In this document: piece by piece, positions 34,437 through 44,166 of the stretch
Layout: each line of letters begins with the position of its first letter
Numbering within the stretch: the stretch's first letter is position 1
DNA from: Agrobacterium vitis
GTDB lineage: Bacteria; Pseudomonadota; Alphaproteobacteria; Rhizobiales; Rhizobiaceae
Direction of reading: 5' to 3'
NCBI RefSeq assembly: GCF_014926405.1
Contig: NZ_JACXXJ020000005.1
Location: 315,001-379,000 of the forward strand
Length of the DNA stretch: 64,000 nucleotides
Program-made: the position numbers and the translations under genes
The notes under the pieces: generated by a model
The model's database searches: none
What the model was told of the DNA's origin: nothing
The model's input: only the letters and a program-made list of their open reading frames with translations

Positions 34437-36842
34437 TCAATTGTGGTCGATCATCGCCGAGGTCACCTGCACATGGCTATCCCCCTCGATATAGATCTTC
34501 ACGCCCTTGAGCAGAATCGTGCCGTCATCCTTCATGATCAGGATGGACTTCGGCGGCTGTTCATTGCCGTCCTTATCCTTGCCGCCGCCGACGCCGATGA
34601 ACAATTCCTTGCCGATCATCACATTCTTGGTATGGCCGACCGTCTCGTTGAATACCTGCCCGACGGTGACGACCTTGGCAACGCCGACCTGTTCGGTCTT
34701 GGCAACACCAACGCTGGTATTCTGCATCCGGCTGACAAGCGTGTTGAAAATACCGCTGCCAAGCATGGAACTGACTTGCGAACCCAGCTTGCTGCCAGAT
34801 GAGCGCATGGCATCGCCGGCGTCGGTGCGCAACTCGCTGACGGCGGCGTCGTTGATGCCGGTGCGGACGGAATCCATCGAGGAGGCCATCGCCCCAAGCC
34901 CGCCTACACCCATGAGACCGACATAACTCGCTGCTGTCGAGACCATGTCGGCACCATTTCCGCCACTCGAGGATAATGTTGAACCCAATGCGCTGCTTGC
35001 CGCCTCGGCATTTTTGTCGGCAGAGGATGGACTATCGGCAGCGGCGGAAGATGCCAAGGACATGGCCTGCTGCAGGAGCCCGGCACTTTTGCCCGATAAT
35101 GCTGCGAGTAATCCGCCTGCAATTGTATTGGCGGCATTACCCACCCCGCCGACAACCATGTTCAACCCACCGCCGACCTGCTGGCTCATGTTCGAGCCGA
35201 CTTCCAGCGACTTGTTGGCGCCGACCGAATGAAGCGCATTGGCGTCGACACGGCTGGTCTGATTGTTGAGAACCTTGAAGGTCTGATCCTTCTGGGCGTG
35301 GAGGAACATGTTCTCCTGGCCCTTCTCATCCTCGAAGGTCATCTCGTTGAAGCCGCTGCCCTTGTGAGTGTTGGAGCGCAGCACCATGCGGGTCTTGTTG
35401 GCGGGAAGGTCGTAGGGCACGGGATTGGCCGGATTGGGAACCACGCCAATCACCAGTGGCCGATCCGGATCGCCATCCACGAATGACACCATCACTTCCA
35501 TGCCGATGCGGGGAATGACCTGCGCACCCCAACTGCCACCGCCCCAAGCCTGATTGACCCGCACCCAGCAGGTATCGCTGCCATCTTTCTTCGCCTTGCG
35601 ATCCCAGGGATACCAGAGCTTGATGCGCCCGTATTTGTCGGTGTGGATCTCCTCGCCCGATGGCCCTGCAACAATCGCCACCTGCGCACCTTCGATGCGC
35701 GGGCGCCTGGTCTCCCGGTGCGGCGTCAGCGGAACGCGTGACGGAATGGCCTCGAACGCGTTGACATATTCCATCTCATTGCTGGCCGTCTCATAGGAGC
35801 GGTCCACCACCCGATGCATGATGCGGGTAATCACATGCTCTTCGTATTTATGCTCCGGATGCGGCTCCTCGTAAGGCGTGAACCGTCGGCCGGCTTCCAG
35901 AAAGCGCACATTGGACTGGCCCGTCACCCGCTCATGATCGGCTTCCGTCGCCTGCGTTCGAAACGTTTCCGCCTGTTCGGCTTCTTTGATATCGGAGATG
36001 CGAGCCGGATATTCGTAAAGCTCGCGCTGCTTGGCGCCTGGCATCTGGATCAGTGACGGCGTGACATTCAACGGCACAGTGCTCGGCGTCTCAAAATTCC
36101 AGTCCGCACCGGCGCGCTGGCCGGGGACATAGGAGAACTGCCGCATCCATTCGTTGATGTGGTTGCGGTCCGACGAGCCTTGGGCTAATCTGACTTTGTC
36201 GACACCTTCTGCCGCAGCCGATGGCTTGCTCCAGGCCACCTTGCTGTCGCTGACCTTCAGGCGGTGAACGCCGGCCTCATGTTCAAACCAGTAGAACAAC
36301 CCGTCCTGCTCGAAGCGGCGCAGCAGGTAATCGAGATCCGTTTCATTCCACTGGACAGAAAACTCGCGCGACGGTGGCGTCTTGTGCAGAGGGGCGGATG
36401 CGGCGGCTGGAATGCCATGCTCGGAAAACAGCGTTTCCATCACCTGAATGGACGTCATGTTCTGCCAGATCCGGCAGTCTGAGCGGCGCGACAACAGCCA
36501 CAGTTGCGGACGGATGGTCAGTGTGTAGGACCGCAATCCACGCGTCACTGGCGGTCCCTCGGACAGATTGGTCACCAGCCCGTTGAACGGCCGGCGTACG
36601 CCATCACCGTCCAGTTCACCCTGACGGATTTCCAGGGAGACATCGACCAGCTTGCCGATCAGTTCTTCAGGCTTGACGGCCTCGCGCTTGGCGCGCACTG
36701 ACAACGTGATCTCGAACAGTCGATTAACACCCTCGTCCACCATCATGCTTTCCGGCAGAAGCTGGTCTTCGCCCAAGGGTGACGAGACCTTCAGCACACG
36801 GCTTGCTTGAATGAAATCGGTGGATGACAGAACGTCGTCCAT
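34437..36842 (-). CDS. vgrG: VgrG type VI secretion spike protein
   Basis: 801 aa from the ATG at 36842 (an extra 12 codons upstream are possible). The gp27-like N-terminal part (about 1-380) includes RGLRSYTLTIRPQLWLLSRRSDCRIWQNMTSIQVMETLF in family order; the gp5-like OB-fold is marked by DKYGRIKLWYPWDR and CWVRVNQAWGGGSWGAQVIPRIGMEVMVSF (about 420-470); then GDPDRPLVIGVVPN and a long beta-helix with an Ala/Ser-rich inserted segment (about 560-720). No fused enzymatic domain seen. T6SS core genes are not in this window, so it must use an apparatus encoded elsewhere. Confidence 0.95.
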   Translation of the reverse strand: MDDVLSSTDFIQASRVLKVSSPLGEDQLLPESMMVDEGVNRLFEITLSVRAKREAVKPEELIGKLVDVSLEIRQGELDGDGVRRPFNGLVTNLSEGPPVTRGLRSYTLTIRPQLWLLSRRSDCRIWQNMTSIQVMETLFSEHGIPAAASAPLHKTPPSREFSVQWNETDLDYLLRRFEQDGLFYWFEHEAGVHRLKVSDSKVAWSKPSAAAEGVDKVRLAQGSSDRNHINEWMRQFSYVPGQRAGADWNFETPSTVPLNVTPSLIQMPGAKQRELYEYPARISDIKEAEQAETFRTQATEADHERVTGQSNVRFLEAGRRFTPYEEPHPEHKYEEHVITRIMHRVVDRSYETASNEMEYVNAFEAIPSRVPLTPHRETRRPRIEGAQVAIVAGPSGEEIHTDKYGRIKLWYPWDRKAKKDGSDTCWVRVNQAWGGGSWGAQVIPRIGMEVMVSFVDGDPDRPLVIGVVPNPANPVPYDLPANKTRMVLRSNTHKGSGFNEMTFEDEKGQENMFLHAQKDQTFKVLNNQTSRVDANALHSVGANKSLEVGSNMSQQVGGGLNMVVGGVGNAANTIAGGLLAALSGKSAGLLQQAMSLASSAAADSPSSADKNAEAASSALGSTLSSSGGNGADMVSTAASYVGLMGVGGLGAMASSMDSVRTGINDAAVSELRTDAGDAMRSSGSKLGSQVSSMLGSGIFNTLVSRMQNTSVGVAKTEQVGVAKVVTVGQVFNETVGHTKNVMIGKELFIGVGGGKDKDGNEQPPKSILIMKDDGTILLKGVKIYIEGDSHVQVTSAMIDHN

Positions 36843-37102
36843 GGAAGCCCCCCATATAACGTCATCAAAAATCGTCAAAACAGCCCTGTGGCGCTACAAT
36901 ACTGTTTCAATCGCGCCATACATGACGAGAATAGGCCAGCCTTCCAAAAGATCAAGGTCTCGACGGTGGTTTTTGTTGATGCAGCGCGTATGGGTTGAAT
37001 ATCTACCGATAGGTGTGGGTCAGACTCCAGATGATTTCCCAAGGATCAATCCGCCTGTCTCGATCTGTCGGTTCTGGAAGTGTTATTAATACGGTTCTCG
37101 AA

Positions 37103-37327
37103 ATGGCAAGTGGCGCCGGCTTAGGCGCCCGAGGAGACAGGGTGGTTTATGTTGCGTGTGTCAAATGCGAAGCGCCGGTTCCTGTCGGCGTTATATGCCC
37201 GCGTTGCGGGGCAAAGCAGCCGGAACCGCATGAGATGCGTGCCCAAAACAGGCGCATAGTCCTCGTCATAACGCTATCGGTGGTGGTGGTCGTGCTTTAC
37301 TCTGTACTGCATCAATACCTGGGCTAA
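37103..37327 (+). CDS. Small zinc-ribbon plus membrane-anchor protein
   Basis: 74 aa from ATG 37103. CVKCEAPVPVGVICPRCG is a four-Cys zinc ribbon; QNRRIVLVITLSVVVVVLYSVL is one membrane helix near the C-terminus. Faces away from vgrG. No strong RBS; the frame opens further upstream. Function unknown. Confidence 0.5.
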   Translation: MASGAGLGARGDRVVYVACVKCEAPVPVGVICPRCGAKQPEPHEMRAQNRRIVLVITLSVVVVVLYSVLHQYLG

Positions 37328-38088
37328 GGGCTCCCGGCGGCTATCGGAAACTGATGGCAGAGAGCCTAACCCGAAGCTGGATTTTCGACCACGTTCTCCC
37401 ACGCAGCAGCCTTTCTCCGATCCTACCTTGCGAGAGGCGCAATCCGGATGGATGTTTTGCTGTCCAAAATGATATGAAGATTGCGGGTCATCGTGGTGGC
37501 GGTCAGGAAAGCATCGCGACCCTGATCATCGGCACGCCCTCCTTTCTCGATGGAATTCACGCGGCCATTTCCAGTTTCTGTGCGGGCGTTATTGATCGGC
37601 TGATAGCTAGCCCAAATTGTCCCCCTATGGAGATCGATAAGGGATACTTATCGATGGTTAGAGCCGCTGTCGCAAAACACAACGCCTTATGAATCACAAC
37701 CGTCAGATCACTTTCGTTTAGGACGTCGTGCGAAAGGCGGTGAAATGCTCGCCGCCGACATGCGTCGTATAAACATTGCGGTTGGCGTGACGGGCACCGG
37801 TGTCGTCGACCGTAACATAGGGCGCCGAGACGAGGCCGGCGTGGAGGACGGCTGCATCCTCCGCATGAAAGCCGTCCAGCCGTTCTGTCAGGAAACGCAC
37901 TTATGCGATCACTTTGGCGATCGAGGGATTGGATGAGATTGAGGGCTGGTCGTATCCGGGGATGCCGTCAGAGGTCGGTGATAGCCGTCCATCAGTCGTC
38001 GAAACGCCAATGGATTCGCGATTAGTCGAAGAATTTGTTGCGCGGGTCAAGAGCGCGCTGTTTCCATGAAGCGGGATGGGTCATTCCT
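37328..38088. other. Degraded region between T6SS cargo and retron
   Basis: About 760 bp with no intact convincing gene. It holds a transposase remnant (37718-37900) and a plus-strand open stretch ending LVEEFVARVKSALFP near 38069 without a visible start or family. Probably a boundary where cargo modules were joined. Confidence 0.5.
37718..37900 (-). pseudogene. Transposase fragment (DDE type, IS66-like)
   Basis: Sixty codons whose translation contains YVTVDDTGARHANRN and TTHVGGEHFTAFRTTS, a stretch seen at the catalytic start of DDE transposases annotated as IS66-like. A stop follows directly, where full-length relatives continue with more than 100 residues, and no upstream domain is present. 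No inverted repeats were found. Confidence 0.5.
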
Positions 38089-39141
38089 TCAGCCAAGATC
38101 GAACGGTGCGTCTTCAGGCGCCTGAACGATCGTTGCCGATCGGGGCAGACGATCCGCCGCAGCTTTTTCAGCCGCTTCTAAATGCATCTTGCGGCGCTTC
38201 TGGCGTAGCGCGTTCATCTGATCTGCAGCCTTGCGTCCGATAGCCGACGACGCTCCGCATATATGCCGTTGAGTCCCGAGTTGTGCGAGCAAAGCTTGGA
38301 TACAGTCATCGCGCTCGTCGAGTGTTTCGGCGAGATGGAGAGCTTCCCAGAGCTCCTTGATCCGCAGGTTGAGGCTGTTAGGAGCAACCAGTTCACGTCC
38401 GACAACACCAATGCCAGTGATGTAGACCGGACGGCTACCAGTCCGGAAACGGATCTTGTGGGATCGCAGCCCCGCATCGGCAATGATTTTGCGGATCTCG
38501 CAGACGATGTCTCCGTGCACGAACCTCCCCGAGATAGTCAGATCGTCGACCCACAGCGAGTAGCGCAAACCATGGCTCCCGCAGAGGTCGGCGATCTTGT
38601 CGAACATCGGTCGGTGAATGAGTGTGCAAAGCACAGGTGTCAGCGGCGAGCCGAACGATACATGGTCATCGATGGTAGCAAGGTGGGTCAGCAACCCGGC
38701 GACATCCGGATATATTCCCATCTCGTCCTGAAACCAACGTCGCACCATTGTGGCTGTCGTCGACGGATAAAACTGCTTCAGATCGAGGGTTAGATACTGG
38801 TTCTGGCCGAGATGCAGGGCAGCGTTGTCGCGCTGGCCACGATGACGTCGCGGGCTGAAAAGATAGCTCGGCTGTCTAATCTTGTTGAGGTGATATTTCA
38901 AACGCTCGTGAACGCCGCGCAGATCAGCTACCGGAAATTTCAGTTCGCGAAGCTTCTTCTTTTTTCCGATTTCCTCCTGACGGCGCACGATGAAGTGCTC
39001 CTTGTGGGTCACCAGATAGCGCAAATGATTTCGCGTCGTGCCCAAAAGATCGCCGATGTCCCGTTGCGTCGGGCGCTGTGCGAAGGGTGAGCGTTCGAGA
39101 TCGTACCGTTCAATCGATGAGCGGACGAGCTTACGACGCAT
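38089..39141 (-). CDS. Retron-type reverse transcriptase
   Basis: 350 aa. RT motifs in order: HRGQRDNAALHLG (substrate-side), LTLDLKQFYPST (first catalytic Asp), FGSPLTPVLCTLIHRPMFD, and YSLWVDDLTISG (the DD pair; here VDD in place of the usual ADD), followed by HKIRFRTGSRPVYITGIGVVG, close to the retron VTG motif. A basic C-terminal extension (RQKRRKMHLEAAEKAAADR) ends the protein. It should copy the msd part of the nearby structured RNA. Start overlaps the HTH gene stop by 11 bp. Confidence 0.88.
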   Translation of the reverse strand: MRRKLVRSSIERYDLERSPFAQRPTQRDIGDLLGTTRNHLRYLVTHKEHFIVRRQEEIGKKKKLRELKFPVADLRGVHERLKYHLNKIRQPSYLFSPRRHRGQRDNAALHLGQNQYLTLDLKQFYPSTTATMVRRWFQDEMGIYPDVAGLLTHLATIDDHVSFGSPLTPVLCTLIHRPMFDKIADLCGSHGLRYSLWVDDLTISGRFVHGDIVCEIRKIIADAGLRSHKIRFRTGSRPVYITGIGVVGRELVAPNSLNLRIKELWEALHLAETLDERDDCIQALLAQLGTQRHICGASSAIGRKAADQMNALRQKRRKMHLEAAEKAAADRLPRSATIVQAPEDAPFDLG

Positions 39142-39454
39142 GTGAGACGTCGCGTGGCGAAAGCTTTTCGAGCAGCGACAGGACGCCGCTTGCCACGATC
39201 AGTTTTCCTCGTTTCGGGATAGGCTGGCCATCGAGTTCTTCGGCGAAGAACAGCAATTGCGACATGCGAACATCGAACTTGGTACTGTAGCGTTCCAACA
39301 GTTCCATCGAGACGGCTTTCGTGCCACTCTCGACTTCAGACACCATGGATTGCGAAATTTCCAGCGCGGTGGCGAGCTCCTTCTGCGACAGGCCGAGATA
39401 AAGACGCAGCAGTCTCAGGGCATCGTTCATCATCGGGCGCTTGGTTGTACTCAT
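39131..39454 (-). CDS. XRE-family HTH protein of the retron operon
   Basis: 107 aa; ATG at 39454 follows CGAGGAGC. Helix-turn-helix: LRLYLGLSQKELATALEISQSMVSEVESGTKAVSMELLERYSTKF with recognition helix SQSMVSEVE. The C-terminus (MSQLLFFAEELDGQP) resembles transcriptional regulators of TA modules. It is cotranscribed with the RT (11-bp overlap). It may regulate the retron or counteract the small membrane protein; some retron types do include an HTH gene. Confidence 0.85.
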   Translation of the reverse strand: MSTTKRPMMNDALRLLRLYLGLSQKELATALEISQSMVSEVESGTKAVSMELLERYSTKFDVRMSQLLFFAEELDGQPIPKRGKLIVASGVLSLLEKLSPRDVSHAS

Positions 39455-39490
39455 AACGTGCTCCTCGAGGGCTATTTCCGAGGTCGCCGC

Positions 39491-39625
39491 TCATTGCCGG
39501 TCTGAAAACCAGGACCAAAAGCGCAGGACAGCAAAAGCTGCCTGGCCCAACGCGACAACGACCTTAAAGACCACTACCGCGTTCAACATGCGACGCCGCC
39601 GCTGGCGATGACCGTTATTGCTCAT
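39491..39625 (-). CDS. 44-aa basic single-helix membrane peptide (possible toxin)
   Basis: ATG at 39625, preceded by CAAGGAGAACTTAAA, a very good RBS. The peptide has a strongly basic start (MSNNGHRQRRRRMLN), one hydrophobic helix (AVVVFKVVVALGQAAFAVL) and a Trp-rich end (RFWSWFSDRQ), like small membrane toxins. It lies between the structured RNA and the HTH-RT genes. Its first nine bases form the predicted a2 arm of the retron RNA. A longer frame to 39718 exists but would run through the RNA hairpin and lacks an RBS. Confidence 0.6.
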   Translation of the reverse strand: MSNNGHRQRRRRMLNAVVVFKVVVALGQAAFAVLRFWSWFSDRQ

Positions 39626-39839
39626 TTTAAGTTCTCCTTGTTTCCGCCGGCCGGAATGGCCGGCGCCCGTAGAAACAGGAAGACTGTTCAGCGACGTTTG
39701 ACCTCGAACATGCCGCACCCGAGCCCGCCGGGTGCGGCGCGCGTGCCGCGGTCCCTAGCCAGACGCAGGATTGAATCGGGGATTTACATCCCCACAGGGC
39801 CTCCGGCCCCACACATAGACGGGTTCAGTTATGAGCAAT
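39617..39839 (-). ncRNA. Putative retron msr-msd RNA
   Basis: About 223 nt directly upstream of the RT operon. 5' and 3' ends pair perfectly over 9 bases: ATTGCTCAT (minus strand, 39839-39831) with ATGAGCAAT (39625-39617), as in the a1/a2 stem. Between them are, 5' to 3': GGGCC/GGCCC (39805-39809 with 39797-39801), GGGGAT/ATCCCC (39778-39783, 39788-39793, loop of 4), a 9-bp stem GCCGCACCC/GGGTGCGGC (39712-39720, 39730-39738), and an 8-bp CGCCGGCC/GGCCGGCG hairpin (39645-39652, 39658-39665) flanked by CCTGTTTC/GAAACAAGG. This layout matches msr hairpins followed by msd stems. The branching G is not determined. Confidence 0.65.
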
Positions 39840-40554
39840 CACCACGATCAACAAAATAGGCCAAGGAAGGAAAATGTCAAATCAAAAATCGCTCTGAGCG
39901 ATATTCCATCTCTGTTGGCTTCGACGCTTTCAGGAAAGAAGCATTTCCGGTGTTGGTTGACCTCAGTTTTTGGCGACGTAAGGATACTGCAAGGAGGCGC
40001 TTGGCGTGGCTCTCTGCGGCTCGACACCAGTATGGTTCAGCCCCGGGGCCCAGCTTTCACGCAAGTCCTTGGGTCCTGCGCTGCGAATTTGAGAGAACAC
40101 CCCTAACTTCAGCCCGGCGCTGCAGACGCAATGCTTTACTACGTGCCGTCAGGGTTTCGTCCGCGATGCACCGGCTGGCGAAATTGCTGTCCGAAGCCCC
40201 GGCCACAAAACGCGTCCTTAAACGGCTTATGACGCGTGTCGTCGCAGCAGATAGACACTTGACTGCGGATGCGACCGTAACGACCAGTTCCGCTTCCTCG
40301 AAGCGAGGAACTCGTCCTTCTTGGATATGGCGGCCCTGCTCTGATGCAAATCCGCAAAGGGTATGAAGCGCGCGGTCTAGCGGAGCCGGCAACGTAAGTC
40401 GGCTCTGTAGTTTCAAAGGACCTATTCGACGACGCTCTTCTTGATTGGACTGGTCAAGAATCGGAACCATCCAGGATCTTTCCTGTGGGCGAAGTGCGCG
40501 ATCCCACTTCAAAGTCTAGCGATGAAGACGCCGCATCTTATAGTAGCATAAAAC
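39840..40554. other. Region between retron and SIR2 gene, no confident gene
   Basis: Two overlapping open frames exist (plus 39950-40366, minus 40057-40512) but neither has an RBS, a family feature or favourable amino-acid composition. It should hold the promoter for the retron RNA (minus) and for the SIR2 gene (plus). Confidence 0.45.
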
Positions 40555-40572
40555 TTGCTAGGGCCGTCCACG

Positions 40573-43500
40573 ATGATTTTTACCCCCCTTGGGCCTGACT
40601 TTCCTGAAGACCTGATCAACGACCTGCTTGAAGGTAGTGTGGTTTTTCTGTGCGGCGCGGGGGTCAGTGCCCCGCAACTTCCGACGTTCGCCAACCTCGT
40701 TCGCCGGGTCTACGAAAGCGTAGGCGAGGAACGAAACGGTGCGGAAGAGCACGCGTTTGCGGTTGGCCGATACGAAGAGGCATTGGGGGCTTTATCTCGG
40801 CGCCTCGTCCGCGCCGACGATGTGATCGATGCGACCGCCGAGATCCTTCAGGTTCCGGCGGAACCTGATATTGCCCACCACGCCGTCATACTTCGTCTCT
40901 CCAGTGACAGCGTTGGCCGGCCTGCACTCGTCACCACCAACTTCGACACATTTTTCGAACGGGCGCTCATGCTGTCGCATACGCCTGAGTTCGCGGCGGA
41001 GGAGAGCGCGGCCGGGCAAGACATTCCGGCACCCGGAAGCAGCAGGTTCCATGGTATCGTGCACTTGCATGGACGTCTGGCTGATCCGGAGCTCGGTCTG
41101 TCTCAAACCGAGTTGGTGTTGACTAGTGCCCAATATGGTGAAGCGTACCTCCGCGCTGGCTGGGCCGCCCGTTTCCTCTTCGATCTCACACGTTGTCGCA
41201 CCCTTGTCCTGGTCGGCTATACTGCTAGCGACGCGCCAGTTCGCTATATTCTCACCGTTCTCGAGGGCGACCGTGAACGGTTTTCGGATTTGCGGAAGGT
41301 GTATGCCCTCGGTTCGGCGAATGGGAATGCTGAGGCGGCGGCAGCGCCATGGCAGTCACTTGCCGTCGAGCCACTCCTGTTCCAGCCAGCGGAAGGAGAC
41401 GAGTACGCGCCGCTCTGGACGAGCCTCGGTCAGTTGGCCGATCTTGTTGAGAATCCGGACGCGTGGCGGCGCGAGACGATTGCCAGAGTTGCGGCAAAGG
41501 CTGTCACGAATGCGGATGACCACGACAAGCGCTCGCTGAAATGGTCGTTGACCGGACGCTCTGACCTTGTCGAGCTATTCATCGACCATTGTGTCGATCC
41601 CGAGTGGTTTGAGATTGTCTCAACCGAAGTGAAATCGTTCGGCAATCGCGCCATGGCCTGGATGCTCGCTCGTTGGTTTGGTCGCGAATGGACGGACCGT
41701 CAGCGGTTTGCAACTGCTATAAAATACGTCAATCTAGATCTTGCCTGCCTTGCAGAGGCATTGTGGGTTGAACTGGATCGGAACCGCCCTGATGGAGCGC
41801 TTTGGGAGAAGGCTTGGCGTCTGCTGGCAGAAAGTGCAGCTGAGCAGTCGCGCGACAACCTTGATGAATTCCGATTGCGGCACAGGCTCGCCCGCCCTTT
41901 CATACCGGAAACAGATCTAGTGCGCCTGGTTGCGGCGACCGGGCCTCGGCTTCAAATAGATGCGGGGTTCCGCGGAGATGAGCTTCCCGAAGTGCCAGAC
42001 AAGCTCTCTGACATCGCCCGCTTCTCTATGGAGGCCGAACGTTATGACGTTCTCAGAGACGTGCTTGCCTCGCCAGTCGGTCAAGCGCCGAACGTCGTGC
42101 GATTGCTTCAATGTGCAAGCGAGAGACTTATCAGTCGCCTCCGGACAGCTCGGGATGCCGAGCTGATTGGCGATACCTTCGATACAACGGACTGGGGAGT
42201 TCCGTCCGTTACGCGCCATCGACAGAATGCTCACCGCGGTGGTTTTGTGCACCTTACGGAGCTTATTACGGGAGCGCTGCCTGCAGCGATACAAGCCGAC
42301 GCGGCGACGGTGCGGCGCCTCGTCTCGCAATGGGCGGACGAAGACTTCAACTTACTTACTCGTCTTTGGATGCATGGACTGACGCATGCGGCTCTTTATT
42401 CTCCAGATGAGGCAATTAACGGCCTGGCGACGTGTAACGCAAAGGCGTTCTGGTCATTCGCGCAGGAGTTTGTCTCAGTAACCAGGGCGCAGCTTGCTAG
42501 TGCAAGTGCCGGGTCAATAGCGCGCTTGATTGGGCGGGTGACCAGCGAAGGACCGCTGAGATACGGAGACGCGCAGGAAGTACAAGCCGACGTGGATTGG
42601 CCCGCTCGGGCTCGCGATCGTGATATCTGGCTGCGGCTGACTGCGATCAGCGAACACGCACAACTTCATGAAGCGGCTGTCTTCCTTCTTGAGGAAATCC
42701 GTGGCCGACGCGAATATCTGGCGCGAGAGATCGATGAACGAGATCAGTTTCGGGGATGGAGCTCTGGCGTCAGGTCGGTGCGAGGTAAGACAGCACGGCT
42801 GCTCTCCGCCGAACCAAGCGAACGCCTATCGGTTGCTGACGAACTCGAAGTCAGCCATGACATCGAAGAGCGAGAGGGATGGCCTGAATACTGCCGGGAG
42901 GATCCCGCAGGAGCGTTTGCCGCACTTCTTGCTCGGCCACTGGATCTGGCACTTGCGCCGCGCTGGAATACCTGGCTGCAGATCCTTCCTTATGGAGGCG
43001 AGGAAGCCAATCAGGAAACGATTGCCGCCTTTCAGCAAGCGATTGATGTGCTGGACGGTGCAATGCCAGATTTTTTCGCCGCGGTAAGTGGGCCGCTCGC
43101 GAGCATTGCAGAGCGTGCGACTAGACTGGGGCTCAACCTTCCGGGTACATGGTGGGATCGTCTATGGGGCGCTGCTGAAACGGAGCAAGCCCCAGATTGG
43201 GGCGACGAATGGGAACTTTACGACAGGGTCATCAACTCGGCAGGAGGAGCACTCGCTGAAGCATTGCTCCAGTCCTTAAGCGATCAAAGACAAAGTGGAC
43301 AGGATCTCCGCGCCAAAGATCTCGCACGCCTTGAACATATGATCGCGTCGGAGACCTACGCAGGCACTATGGGCAGAGGCGCCTGCGCGCGCTACCTCGG
43401 TTTCGTTTTTAGTATTTCACCACAGGTCGCCAATGGTCGATTGCGGCATTATTTGGCCGCCGAAGACGATAGCGGCCTGAGGCTGCGGGCTGTTCTTGTG

Positions 43501-44166
43501 GAATACAACAGCTTCACAATCGATGCGGAGACCGCCTTTTCCGATCTCATTTTGCAAGGGATCCGTGAAAGCAAGCAGAAGGATGTTTCTGCGGCGAATG
43601 CGGCCTCCCATCTTGTTCGCGCAGTTGTTGCATCGTTCGACAATCCGGACGTGCCGCGGGGTATCACGGGGCAGCAGGCACGTCAGACGCTTCGGAGCGC
43701 ATCAAACGAGATCCGGACGGGGGCTATCACAATTATGGCGAATTGGCTCGAGGAGCTCGATGAAGCTGAGCGAGGTACGGCGTGGAAGAACCTCTACGGT
43801 CCTGCGTTCGCAGCGCTATGGCCTCGGGATCGTGCGTATCTATCGAATGACGTGAGTAAGGAGATCTTATCGCTCGCAGCGGCGGCAGGCGACGCTTTCC
43901 AAACTGCCGTTGCGGCCTTGCTTCCCTACGTCAGCGTGCTTTCGGACGACTGGATCAATCTCCATGACCTAACCAGGCATGACAATCAACTTGCGGCAGC
44001 CGATCCTGGTTCTACCCTCGACATCCTCTGGGCGGCATGCCGGCCCCCATGTATCGGCCGCTCGTCAGATATAAACCCGCTTCTGGATGCCATTGTCACG
44101 GCAAACCCGGCCCTTGCCATAGACAGACGTGTTCAAAAGTTGCGACTGAGAGCAGTGAACTATTGA
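40573..44166 (+). CDS. Large SIR2-domain protein, probable anti-phage NADase
   Basis: 1197 aa from ATG 40573; an in-frame TTG at 40555 is the alternative. N-terminal SIR2/sirtuin-like domain: VVFLCGAGVSAPQLPTF (NAD-binding), LVTTNFDTFFERAL, and GIVHLHGRLADPE with the catalytic-type His, up to about residue 240. The remaining ~950 aa are mostly helical, with Trp/Asp-rich segments and no Walker A seen, probably a sensing repeat region. The architecture resembles defence-associated sirtuins (DSR type), which deplete NAD+ on infection; membership in DSR1 or another subgroup is not settled. Monocistronic within the island. Confidence 0.82.
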   Translation: MIFTPLGPDFPEDLINDLLEGSVVFLCGAGVSAPQLPTFANLVRRVYESVGEERNGAEEHAFAVGRYEEALGALSRRLVRADDVIDATAEILQVPAEPDIAHHAVILRLSSDSVGRPALVTTNFDTFFERALMLSHTPEFAAEESAAGQDIPAPGSSRFHGIVHLHGRLADPELGLSQTELVLTSAQYGEAYLRAGWAARFLFDLTRCRTLVLVGYTASDAPVRYILTVLEGDRERFSDLRKVYALGSANGNAEAAAAPWQSLAVEPLLFQPAEGDEYAPLWTSLGQLADLVENPDAWRRETIARVAAKAVTNADDHDKRSLKWSLTGRSDLVELFIDHCVDPEWFEIVSTEVKSFGNRAMAWMLARWFGREWTDRQRFATAIKYVNLDLACLAEALWVELDRNRPDGALWEKAWRLLAESAAEQSRDNLDEFRLRHRLARPFIPETDLVRLVAATGPRLQIDAGFRGDELPEVPDKLSDIARFSMEAERYDVLRDVLASPVGQAPNVVRLLQCASERLISRLRTARDAELIGDTFDTTDWGVPSVTRHRQNAHRGGFVHLTELITGALPAAIQADAATVRRLVSQWADEDFNLLTRLWMHGLTHAALYSPDEAINGLATCNAKAFWSFAQEFVSVTRAQLASASAGSIARLIGRVTSEGPLRYGDAQEVQADVDWPARARDRDIWLRLTAISEHAQLHEAAVFLLEEIRGRREYLAREIDERDQFRGWSSGVRSVRGKTARLLSAEPSERLSVADELEVSHDIEEREGWPEYCREDPAGAFAALLARPLDLALAPRWNTWLQILPYGGEEANQETIAAFQQAIDVLDGAMPDFFAAVSGPLASIAERATRLGLNLPGTWWDRLWGAAETEQAPDWGDEWELYDRVINSAGGALAEALLQSLSDQRQSGQDLRAKDLARLEHMIASETYAGTMGRGACARYLGFVFSISPQVANGRLRHYLAAEDDSGLRLRAVLVEYNSFTIDAETAFSDLILQGIRESKQKDVSAANAASHLVRAVVASFDNPDVPRGITGQQARQTLRSASNEIRTGAITIMANWLEELDEAERGTAWKNLYGPAFAALWPRDRAYLSNDVSKEILSLAAAAGDAFQTAVAALLPYVSVLSDDWINLHDLTRHDNQLAAADPGSTLDILWAACRPPCIGRSSDINPLLDAIVTANPALAIDRRVQKLRLRAVNY

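Noticed and set aside
39831..40106. Plus-strand ORF starting MSNHHDQQ at the retron RNA 5' end
   Set aside because: Its start coincides with the inverted-repeat arm, has no RBS, and the translation has no family. Better explained by the RNA pairing.
40057..40512. 151-codon minus-strand frame between retron and SIR2 gene
   Set aside because: No RBS, no recognised family, and an equally long overlapping frame on the other strand; left as unassigned DNA.
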